From contig OZ231126.1 of assembly GCA_965153355.1 (NCBI GenBank), positions 71,548,001-71,612,000 of the forward strand: a DNA stretch of 64,000 bases, in the 5' to 3' direction. Shown piece after piece: positions 49,365 through 58,455 of the stretch. The position numbers were made by a program, and so were the translations under genes. Numbering within the stretch: the stretch's first letter is position 1; every line of letters starts with the position of its first letter. The notes under the pieces are model-generated. The model was not told where the DNA came from, did no database searches, and saw only the letters and a program-made list of their open reading frames with translations. Source of the stretch: Flaccisagitta enflata. Taxonomy: Eukaryota > Chaetognatha > Sagittoidea > Aphragmophora.

Positions 49365-49670
49365 CTTCAAATGCGATTCGGGGCAAGGGTGGAGACATGC
49401 GGAGAGGAGAGAGAATGGATAGTGATTGGTGAGATGATTCTTTTAAAGTTGCAAATTGAAGTGTGGTTTCGTGATGGTTACTTAGTAGGGTAGAGTGGTG
49501 TTTGTTACTTAGTAGGGTAGAGCCTAGAGTGGGGTAAAGTGGGTCAACCACTTTTTTTTGCCACTTCTATAGTCACTGTTACTATTGTTGGTCGTCAAAT
49601 AATTGTACGTTTTTCCTCACTGTTGTTTTAGTTTTTTGTCACAGTTGTTTTTCAACACTTTTGTTGGTGC
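49365..49670. other. 5' flank of the SAM-domain gene
   Basis: No TATA-like or initiator signal is convincing. It contains a repeated word, AGTAGGGTAGAGTGG...GGGTAAAGTGGGTCA, also present at about 4432 (plus) and 47960 (inverse). A promoter must lie here or just beyond, next to the large array. Confidence 0.4.
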
Positions 49671-49674
49671 TGTC

Positions 49675-51440
49675 GTGTTCTTGATGTTGGTGGTCTTGTT
49701 GTTGTTGTTGGTGGTCTTGTTGTTGTTGGTGGTCTTGTTGTTGTTGTTGGTGGTCTTGTTGTTGTTGTTGGTGGTCTTGTTGTTGTCGTTGGTGGTCTTG
49801 TTGTTGTTGTTGGTGGTCTTGTTGTTGTTGTTGGTGGTCTTGTTGTTGTTGTTGGTGGTCTTGTTGCTGTTGTTGGTGGTCTTGTTGCTGTTGTTGGTGG
49901 TCTTGTTGCTGTTGTTGGTGGTCTTGTTGCTGTTGTTGGTGGTCTTGTTGTTGTTGGTGGTCTTGTTGTTGTTGTTGGTGGTCTTGTTGTTGTTGTTGGT
50001 AGTCTTGTTGTTGTTGTTGGTGGTCTTGTTGTTGTTGTTGGTCTTGTTGTTGCTGTTGGTGGTCTTGTTGATGTTGGTCTTGTTGTTGTTGTTGTTGTTG
50101 TTGTTGATGTTGGTCTTGTTGTTCTTGTTGTTGTTGTTGTTGTGTTGTTGTTGTTGGTGGTCTTGTTGTTGTTGTTGTTGGTGGTCTTGTTGTTGTTGTT
50201 GTTGGTGGTCTTGTTGTTGTTGTTGTTGGTGGTCTTGTTGTTGTTGTTGTTGTTGGTGGTCTTGTTGGTGGTCTTGTTGGTGGTCTTGTTGTTGTTGTTG
50301 TTGGTGGTCTTGTTGTTGTTGGTGGTCTTGTTGTTGTTGTTGTTGGTGGTCTGTTGTTGTTGTTGTTGTTGGTGGTTTGTTGTTGTTGTTGTTGTTGTTG
50401 GTGGTCTTGTCGTTGTTGTTGTTGGTGGTCTTGTCGTTGTTGTTGTTGGTGGTCTTGTTGTTGTTGTTGGTGGTCTTGTTGTTGGTGGTCTTGTTTTTGT
50501 TGGTGTTGGTGGTCTTGTTGTTGTTGGTCTTGTTGTTGTTGGTCTTGTTGTTGGTGTTGGTGGTCTTGTTGTTGTTGTTGGTGTTGGTGGTCTTGTTGTT
50601 GTTGTTGTTGTTGGTGGTCTTGTTGTTGGTGTTGGTGGTCTTGTTGTTGGTGTTGGTGGTCTTGTTGTTGGTGTTGGTGGTCTTGTTGTTGGTGTTGGTG
50701 GTCTTGTTGTTGGTGTTGGTGGTCTTGTTGTTGGTGTTGGTGGTCTTGTTGTTGGTGGTCTTGTTTTTGTTGGTGTTGGTGGTCTTGTTGTTGTTGGTCT
50801 TGTTGTTGTTGGTCTTGTTGTTGTTGGTCTTGTTGTTGTTGGTCTTGTTGTTGTTGGTCTTGTTGTTGTTGGTCTTGTTGTTGTTGGTCTTGTTGTTGTT
50901 AGTCTTGTTGTTGGTGGTCTTGTTGTTGGTGGTCTTGTTGTTGGTCTTGTTGTTGTTGTTGTTGTTGGTGTTGTTGTTGTTGTTGTTGTTGGTGTTGTTG
51001 TTGTTGTTGTTGTTGTTGTTGTCGTTGTTGGTGGTGTTGTTGTTGTTGTTGGTGTTGTTGTTGTTGGTGTTGTTGTTGTTGTTGGTGATGTTGTTGTTGT
51101 TGGTGATGTTGTTGTTGTTGGTGGTGGTCTTGTTGTTGTTGGTGGTGGTCTTGTTGTTGTTGGTGGTGGTCTTGTTGTTGTTGGTGGTGGTCTTGTTGTT
51201 GTTGGTGGTGGTCTTGTTGTTGTTGGTGGTGGTCATGTTGTTGTTGGTGGTGGTCATGTTGTTGTTGGTGGTGGTCATGTTGTTGTTGTTGGTGGTCTTG
51301 TTGTTGTTGGTGGTGGTCTTGTTGTTGTTGTTGGTGGTCTTGTTGTTGTTGTTGGTGGTCTTGTTGTTGTTGTTGGTGGTCTTGTTGTTGTTGTTGGTGG
51401 TCTTGTTGTTGTTGTTGGTGGTCTTGTTGTTGTTGTTGGT
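49675..51440. repeat. 1.8-kb (TTG)n(GTGGTC) minisatellite
   Basis: Units of 12-21 bp such as GTCTTGTTGTTGTTGGTG with changing numbers of TTG. Sub-blocks with distinct unit types can be seen (TTGTTGGTGTTGGTGGTC near 50600-50750; TTGTTGTTGGTGGTGGTC near 51115-51240). It lies between the SAM-domain gene and the DNMT1 exons. The long open frames on both strands reflect composition only. Confidence 0.97.
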
Positions 51441-51473
51441 GGAAAGAAAAGGAGAATTGGATGTTTTGCGCAG

Positions 51474-51594
51474 TTTTTAGGTGCGACAAGGGACCTCTAT
51501 AACTGGCTGTGTCCGTCGGTTGGTCGGTCTGTTGGGTAACACATTTGTTCGACGATCCACACTTCGCACCTTATTGGCCTACTTGGCCTTGTTA
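51474..51594 (-). mobile_element. GGTGCGAC-family short element (copy 3)
   Basis: On the plus strand it reads TTTTTAGGTGCGACAAGGGAC, CTCTATAACTGGCTGTGTC, a GGTC tract, TTCGACGATCCACACTTCGC, ACCTTATTGGCCTACTTGGCCTTGTT. It directly abuts the end of the TTG array. Confidence 0.8.
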
Positions 51595-51759
51595 GCCTTT
51601 GTATTACCAAGCAAACAAACAACTGATCAACCCGGTGAAGAGCATGGACGCTCATGATTGGACCAAATCACTTAAAGTTTATAACAAAGTTGCAACAAAA
51701 GGGAGGGCCATTTCTGTCATTTTGGCATGTCTGTCTGTCCATCCATCTGTCTGTCTCCT

Positions 51760-51826
<67 letters not shown>
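51760..51826. repeat. (CT)n microsatellite
   Basis: About 65 bases of CT upstream of the DNMT1 exons, preceded by GTCTGTCTGTC. Confidence 0.95.
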
Positions 51827-51830
<4 letters not shown>

Positions 51831-52231
51831 CAGCATGTGGCAATACTCGTTGGATTTGGAATGATGAACACTCACGCTTACGCTTACGAGTCCGCAGAAA
51901 TTGAGGTAACGCTTATGATTACGCTTACGAGTACAGCCAAAAATGGCGAGTACAGCGAGTACGCGGACGCGGACGCGTACGATTACGCCATCAATGACAC
52001 TGTGTTTATTGCTTGTGAGAAATTGGCCTCAATCAACAAGGTTGACAAATACGAATCATGTATTTGAATTATGACGATCCATAAAGGTTTGCAAATAGAT
52101 CTTATTGTGGTGTTACGGAGTAGTGAACGTGAAATTGAGTCAAGGGCCATGTTTATCATGACCAATTGTACCAATTGTATGAATTGAGTGATATAAAAAC
52201 TTGATTGAGATTTCATTATTCATTTTTCCAG
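51827..52231 (+). other. sequence directly upstream of the first visible DNMT1 exon
   Basis: I searched this stretch and everything back to 49365 for the exon that should encode methyltransferase motif I (F-x-G-x-G) and found none. The acceptor TTTTTCCAG just before 52232 is strong, so transcription is expected to have an upstream exon that is not here. Confidence 0.6.
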
Positions 52232-54765
52232 CACGCGATGAACGGGGAGAAGGAATACAAAGGCCAAGCATTACCTCAAAAGGGCGAAGTGGACATTTTA
52301 GTGGGCGGTCCACCTTGCCAGGGCTTTTCCGCTCTCAATCGATGGAACAATCGAGTCTACTCCAAATTCAAAAACTCGCTCATCGTGTCTTATTTGGCTT
52401 ACTGCGACTTTTACCGCCCGCGATTTTTTATCCTCGAAAATGTCCGCAATTTCGTCTCTTTTCAAAACAACATGATTTTGCGGACGACGTTGAGATGCCT
52501 CATTCGGATGGGTTATCAATGTACTTTCGGCATTTTACAGGTGGGGGACGAGAATTCTATACAGTGGAGCGCCGCTCGAGCGCACCCGCCAATCAGTCTT
52601 TTGACATGCGCTCTAGTGAAGCTCAACTTTAATCGTACCAAGGAAAAAACCGATACACTTAGTTTAAAGTGACGTTACCCAGCGCCAGGGCCAGCTACCT
52701 ACTGACCATGGACTCGTTAACTAAATGACCTTACTTGAATAACTGAAACCGGGCTAACATTAACAAGTTGAGATGGTGAAATTGAAATGACGCTGTGGTC
52801 ATCATTTCTACAGGCTGGGAGTTACGGCGTGGCTCAGACTCGGCGTCGGGCGATTATCATGGCAGCCGCTCCAGGAGAAATCTTACCACATTATCCAGAA
52901 CCACGACACGCTTTCATTTCTAGGGGGTTGGCTCTCAGCGTATCCATCGGTACGGCATTTATGTTTAAAATAATTATGCTTTGGCTGTAACTAGAATAGA
53001 TGAATAGAAAGGAGATGACTGGAGGTAAAAAGGGGGAATTCTATAAAACAGAAAAGGGTGGGGTTAATAAAGAGTAAGTTAGTGAAATTCATGCTAGACT
53101 ATCTTTTAGAATTACATTTTTTTCGTCGCGTCTCCAGGCAATCAACGTTACGAGAGTTGCGTGAAGCGAATGAAGAGCGCGCCTTTACGAACGGTGACCA
53201 TTCGAGATGTGATGGGTGACTTGCCTTCCATCAAAAATGGGGACATGGCTCAAATGCGGCCTTATGGCTCAACGCCATCTACACACATTCAACGTCTCAT
53301 ACGGCGAAGGCCTAAGGTTTGTTGAATTGCGAGAAGGTGAATTAAGTTGTTGAATCGGTAATCTGCATCGGTAATTGTTACGAATGCCTTCCGTAACTGG
53401 TCAAAGTGCTCTACTTTTTCAAGGGACGGAAATGGTAAGGACGTTGTTGTTGTTGTTGTTTTTGTTGTTCCTTGTTCCCTAGTTTGACTCATTGACTCTT
53501 TCGCGAAAAAGCTTTTCCTCCAAACCGGAGGTCATTCCTATATTTTTGCCTCGCTTTCTTTCTTTCATACAGAAGGGCGTAAGCGGCGGCTGTAACGCCG
53601 ACGACACGATTCTCCATCACGCTTGCAAGGAATACGCGCCTTTGGTGGAAGAGAGGATGCGTCTCGTGCCTTTATATCCCGGTGCTGACTGGCGCGATCT
53701 GCCCAACATCTGCGTTAAGTTAAAAGACGGGAGGACCACGAGTAAACTCGCTTACACGCATCACGACCCTAAATCGGGCAAAGGACCCGGAAACGCCCTG
53801 CGCGGCGTCTGCCATTGCGTGGAAGGTAAGCGGATTAAGCATAGGGGAATCCTTATCGTTGATGTATGATACTAAGTTTTTCGAGATTTCTGATGGACTC
53901 GTAACTGAAGTTTATGATCATGAATTCTAAATTCATGAACGAAAGATGATTTATTTCTTGACTGACTAACAAGACGAGTTCTGTAATTTATTAAGAAAAG
54001 TGTAATTGATAAGTTTCTCTTCACTTTGGACATTTTCCAGTGGACATGATGTTTGCTACTTATGATTATAATTCATAACATATTACGCCTCGATAAAGGT
54101 AAATCTGGACGCAAGGAAAAATGCGACAATCAATCAAACACTTTGATTCCTTGGTGCTTACCTCATTCGGCGCATCGGAACAGTCAGTGGACAGGGTTGT
54201 ACGGCCGATTGGATTGGGACGGTCATTTTGGAACCACGGTCACAGATCCCGAACCCATGACCAAACAAGGCCGCGTGCTGCATCCAGAGCAACACAGGGT
54301 CGTCTCTATTAGAGAATGCGCCCGATCTCAGGTTGGGAGTTTGTCTAAAATTAAACGCTAACATAATAAAAAACAAGAACGCACACGCAAACGCGCACAC
54401 AGACACACATATCTATCTATGTACAGACACACATTTACACACACACACATTTCTCACTCACTCATTCACCCATTCACTCTCAAAATCTCTCACACTAACC
54501 ATCTCTCACTCTCTTCTCTCTCACTCTCTCTTTCTCTCTCTTTCTCACACTCTCTCACTATCTCACTCACTCTCAAAACACGAGCAAACTAATAAAAATA
54601 CAAACGTTCTCTCTTTCTCAGGGATTCCCCGACTCATACTTATTCAAAGGCAGCGTTATGGACATGTACCGGCAAATCGGCAACGCAGTACCACCTCCTC
54701 TCGCGCGGGCTTTGGGATATCAACTGATTCTGGCCATCAATGAATCTCAACGACGACAACGTTAA
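52232..54765 (+). CDS. DNMT1: DNMT1-type DNA (cytosine-5) methyltransferase, C-terminal catalytic part only
   Basis: Exons 52232-52540, 52814-52949, 53138-53316, 53573-53825, 54099-54331, 54622-54765 sum to 1254 nt (417 codons plus TAA) with matching phases. DNMT1 enzymes copy CpG methylation onto the new strand after replication. Visible motifs: GGPPCQGFS (motif IV, catalytic Cys), [10 protein letters not shown] (motif VI), AQTRRRAII (motif VIII), then the target-recognition region with DWRDLPN and [23 protein letters not shown] (motif IX) and [11 protein letters not shown] (motif X). Motifs I-III, which bind S-adenosylmethionine, and the RFTS, CXXC and BAH regions are missing. The first exon opens at an acceptor in phase 0, with no start codon of its own. 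Either the gene is 5'-truncated or the assembly is broken in the satellite upstream. Within what is present no stop or frameshift is seen. Confidence 0.9.
53438..53472. repeat. (GTT)n microsatellite in DNMT1 intron
   Basis: GTTGTTGTTGTTGTTTTTGTTG in the intron before the exon at 53573. Confidence 0.85.
54375..54580. repeat. CA- and CT-rich microsatellite in the last DNMT1 intron
   Basis: ACACACA runs grade into CTCTCTCACTCTC runs. On the coding strand this makes a long pyrimidine tract toward the last acceptor at 54621. Confidence 0.85.
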
Positions 54766-54789
54766 CAACAACAACGTCAGGACAACAAC

Positions 54790-55800
54790 GAAGTCAAGAT
54801 TTGAGGACTTGATCTCTTGGAATGCCATTTGTGAGTTGAATCCACGATGATTTTTGAAAATCATCCACTTTCAATGATTTTTCCTTAGAAAGCATCCTAA
54901 GAAGTTCGATGATTTTTGAAAATCATCGACTTTTGATGATTTTTGAAAATCATTGACTTTCGATGGTTTTTCCCTAGAAAGCATCTTTAGCAAAAAATCA
55001 TTGAAGTTCGATGATTTTTGAGAATCAATCGAATTTCGATGATTTTTGAGAATCGATCGAATTTCTATGATTTTTAAGAATCATCAAGTTTTGATGATTT
55101 TAAGAATTAGCGACTTTCAATGATTTTTCCTAAGAAAGTATCCTTAGCAAAAAATTTTTCCTTAGAAAGCATCCTTAGAAGTTTGATTTTTGAAAATCAT
55201 CGAATTTCGATGATTTTTGAAAATCATTAACTTTTGATGATTTTTGAAAATCATTGACTTTCAATGGTTTTTCCCTAGAAAGCATTTTTAGCAAAAAATC
55301 ATTGAAGTTCGATGGTTTTTGAGAATCGATCAAATTTCTACGATTTTTGAGAATCATCAAATTTCGATGATTTTTAAGAATCATCAAGTTTTGATAATTT
55401 TAAAAATTATTGACTTTCAATGATTTTTAAAAATTTTCCTAAGAAAGTATCCTTAGCAAAAAATCATCAAAGTTCGATGATTTTTCCTTAGAAAGCATCC
55501 TTAGAAGTTTGATGATTTTTGAGAATCATCGAATTTCGATGATTTTTGAAAATCATTGACTTTCGATGGTTTTTCCCTAGAAAGCATCTTTAGCAAAAAA
55601 TCATTGAAGTTTGATGATTTTTGAGAATCGATCAAATTTCAATGATTTTTGATGATTTTTAAGAATCATCAAGTTTTGATGATTTTTAAGAATCATCAAG
55701 TTTTGATGATTTTAAAAATCATCGACTTTCAATGATTTTTCCTAAGAAAGTATCCTTAGCAAAAAATATCGAAGTTCGATAAATTTTGAGAATCATCGGG
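54790..55800. repeat. palindromic satellite (GATGATTTTTGAAAATCATC) downstream of DNMT1
   Basis: Each short unit is a near-perfect palindrome. Units are grouped into higher-order repeats of about 250-300 bp marked by CCTAGAAAGCATCTTTAGC and CTAAGAAAGTATCCTTAGC (for example 54970, 55275, 55580). It starts within about 60 bases of the DNMT1 stop. Confidence 0.9.
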
Positions 55801-55868
55801 TCTGATTGAGTGGCCGGGTCTGATCGAGTGGCCGGGTCTGATCGAGTGGCCGGGTCTGATCGAGTAGC
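55800..55868. repeat. 18-bp GGGTCTGATCGAGTGGCC tandem repeat, about 4 copies
   Basis: It follows the palindromic satellite without a gap; units differ by one base (GATTGAG, GATCGAG). Confidence 0.9.
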
Positions 55869-55917
55869 CTTTTTTTCACTTTTGTAACCACTATGTGGCC
55901 TTTAGTTTTTCAGCTTT

Positions 55918-56111
55918 TTTTAGTTGCGGACACGAAACTCTATAAGACGCTTTGTCCGTCCGTCGGTCGGTCCGTCGGTCGTTCCGCCGGTCCGTGGACA
56001 CGAGTCCAAAAGTGAGGAAATGAGCGTTTTAGTACATTTTTAGTTGCGGACAGTTGCATTTCCGCCCCTGCCCACCCGTCCGCAACTGATGGCCGTGTAT
56101 CCGGCCTTGTT
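55918..56111 (-). mobile_element. CGCGAC-family element, degenerate stems
   Basis: On the plus strand TTAGTTGCGGACACGAAACTC, a GTCGGTCGGTCC tract, a second TTTTAGTTGCGGACAG, CGCCCCTGCCCACCCG, TCCGCAACTGATGGCC and GTGTATCCGGCCTTGTTT. Here the stem has become AGTTGCGGA at the left and TCCGCAACT at the right, again a complementary change relative to AGTCGCGGA/TCCGCGACT. Confidence 0.75.
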
Positions 56112-56703
56112 TGTCAACGTTTTCTGATCGTCTGAGGTGTATTCTGGTATGCCTTGGCATGTTTATACATACATATTGCTAAACAACAAGTAGATACCAG
56201 TAATGCTTTGTCTATCAAACTTATTATTTGCGTAAGGAAAAGACGACTTTTCGACGATAGATTTCAATGACATGACAAGTTACGTTTCCGCTTACTACTT
56301 CCAGTAGGTTGTCCCATTACCTAAATCTTGGGTCCCTGATGAAGACGTGTTTGTATTTGTGGAATTCGCTGCTCATTGGCGGCGCAGATCGAAGACCCGG
56401 CGACGCATTTTTTCCTCGTCTCTGAAAGTTTCATGTAATTTGTAATTCATGAGAATTCTTTATCCCCAGTATCCCCACTTTACTAGGGTGTTTATGACAG
56501 CGTCCCCCCGACGGCAAAATTTGTGTGTCAAAGAGGGTCAAAATTTAAATTATGAATGAATGGGAATGGAAAAACAAGTGAATGAGAGTGATCCAGATAG
56601 CTCAGACAAAATATCAAAAAGAAAAATTTGTATTTGTTTAGCAAGAAGGGTAAACTTTAGCCAATGTTATTAAAGAAAATTTATTTGAAATTTCTAATTT
56701 TTC
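56112..56703. other. intergenic, no firm feature
   Basis: A possible terminal exon on the minus strand (about 56439 down to 56338, ending in TAG) would be in phase with the last visible exon of the gene at 58201-60287. I give it low weight. Otherwise nothing is recognised. Confidence 0.3.
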
Positions 56704-57397
56704 CAGGGTTCTATGACCTTTGATTATTTCCCCCCCCCCCCCCCCCCCCGCCTTTGATTTTTTTTCCCCGCAACGCGTCGCGTTAAAAATCAATGATTTT
56801 CTTGCCTATATAGCAATAAAACACTGTTTTTAAGGTTTAAATAATGTTAAATTGTGTTTTACTACAGCCGGGACCATTTTAAGAGCTGAGGTGGGACCCT
56901 AAGCGTTAGCACCCCCCCTACAGCCCACTGTGTTTCAACAATTTTGACACTTACTGTGTCGATTGACACCTTAGGTGGCGCCACCGTGGCGATTTTTGAA
57001 TTTCTATTTAAAATGCCCTTAAATTTAATGAAATCACTCAAATTTGCCTAAATAAAATTGAATAGTTTTTTTCATCGATTTTAAAAATTTAAGGGTGTTC
57101 AGGTAGAAATTCAAAAATTGCTACGGTGGCGCCACTTGTACCCCCCTAAGGTATCAACCGCCACAGTAAGTGTCAAAATTGTCTGAACACAGTGGGCTGT
57201 AAGGGGGGGTGCTAACGCTTAGGTTTCCGTCTCAGCTCTTAAAATGGTCCCGTCTGTAAACAATATTTATGATTTGGTACTGCCAAAAGTTATGTTTTCC
57301 CTAAATTTTCTTTTTTTCTCTTTTTTCTCCCTTGAATTTCCTTCCCCACCTCTAAACCCTTTATCCCCCCCCCCCCCGGGGGAGTGGATATAGAACT
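56704..57397. mobile_element. TIR element split by a palindromic MITE
   Basis: Matches the 47665-47913 element on both sides (GTTCTATGACCTTTGATTAT at the left; TTTGGTACTGCCAAAAGTTA and CCCCGGGGGAGTGGATATAG at the right). The central insertion at 56861-57257 is absent from the other copy. Confidence 0.75.
56861..57257. mobile_element. 397-bp palindromic MITE (same family as 37393 and 38009)
   Basis: The arms ACTACAGCCGGGACCATTTT and the inverse AAAATGGTCCCGTCTGTAAAC pair. Inward they carry GCACCCCCCCTACAGCCCAC and TGGCGCCACCGTGGCGATTTTTGAA with their inverses. Confidence 0.88.
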
Positions 57398-57399
57398 AC

Positions 57400-57560
57400 T
57401 GTTGAACCCCGCTCTAATGGATTTTAGGAGACCAGTTTTTTTTTTTTGGTATAGGCGGACTGCTTTTATTGCTAACAAAGGAATTAAAAGAAATTAACTT
57501 GAAGGTTATAGGCGGAATACCATTGGTGGCGGGTCCGTTAGAGTGGGTTTCAACTGTATA
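57400..57560. repeat. short inverted repeat GTTGAACCCCGCTCTAA
   Basis: GTTGAACCCCGCTCTAATGGA (about 57400) and inverse TCCGTTAGAGTGGGTTTCAAC (about 57535) enclose AT-rich sequence. A single arm (CCGTTAGAGCGGGGTTCAAC) also occurs at about 27552. Confidence 0.6.
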
Positions 57561-57795
57561 TTCAGGTCTGAATTTTTCATTTTTGGTCACTGACAGGGGG
57601 CCGGTCTAAATTTTAAATTTGCATAGAAAATTAAGAAAATGAAAAAGCAAAGAACAAAGTTCTCTTCCCAAATTGATTTCAGAGAGAACTATATTTTCCA
57701 AAATGCAAAATTTCCCTGTGTATGGCTTTTTTAGACCACAGAAAATGAAAAAAAGTGAAAGCAGAATTTTGCTAACAAGTACCCTGGGGGTACAA

Positions 57796-57986
57796 CGATG
57801 CGTCCACATGCGGCTTAGCTTGTTAAGAATGATGCAATATTGCATCAACCGTGTGGACTGATGCAATGATCTGAGATATTTCCAAGATTCTATGCATTTT
57901 CATCATTCTCAACTCGATCACCACGGACCGACCGACCGACCAACGGACGAAGCCCCTTATAGAGATACGTGGACGCATCTAAAAAG
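57796..57986 (+). mobile_element. GATGCGTCC-family short element
   Basis: Left stem GATGCGTCCAC, an interior containing the GACCGACCGACCAACGGAC tract, CCCCTTATAGAG, and right stem GTGGACGCATCT followed by AAAAAGC. The layout matches the CGCGAC and GGTGCGAC families, with a different but self-complementary stem. Confidence 0.7.
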
Positions 57987-58200
57987 CATCATTTTCCTGC
58001 TTGCTTCCATGTGAATCGCATGGTTCAAATCACTTTTAAGGTCAGAATATGATATGAAGGTATACACAAGTGTCTTTAGAGACAATTTGTCTACTAAAAG
58101 CATACCAGCTTCATTATTGTCCTGATAATGTCAAACACCTAATTTTCCTTCGAAAATTTGCCGTCTTATATCGATTGACCACTCAGTTCTGATATCTTAC

Positions 58201-58372
58201 CAGCAACAACGTCGTCGACGTTCTTGACGATGCACTTGCTGCCGAGACTGGACGGGAACTTGGTCGTCGAACGGGCAACGTACCTAGATATTACAAAACA
58301 ATTAACCCGGGGTTACAATATCGTTGCAGATCGGTGGGCAGGGGTGTAAAATTCCCCACACACGCAAACGCT

Positions 58373-58455
<83 letters not shown>

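Noticed and set aside
49603-51539. Open frames of 465-625 codons on both strands in the TTG array
   Set aside because: The codons are pure TTG/GTT/GGT repeats and all frames are open at once; there is no non-repeat coding sequence.
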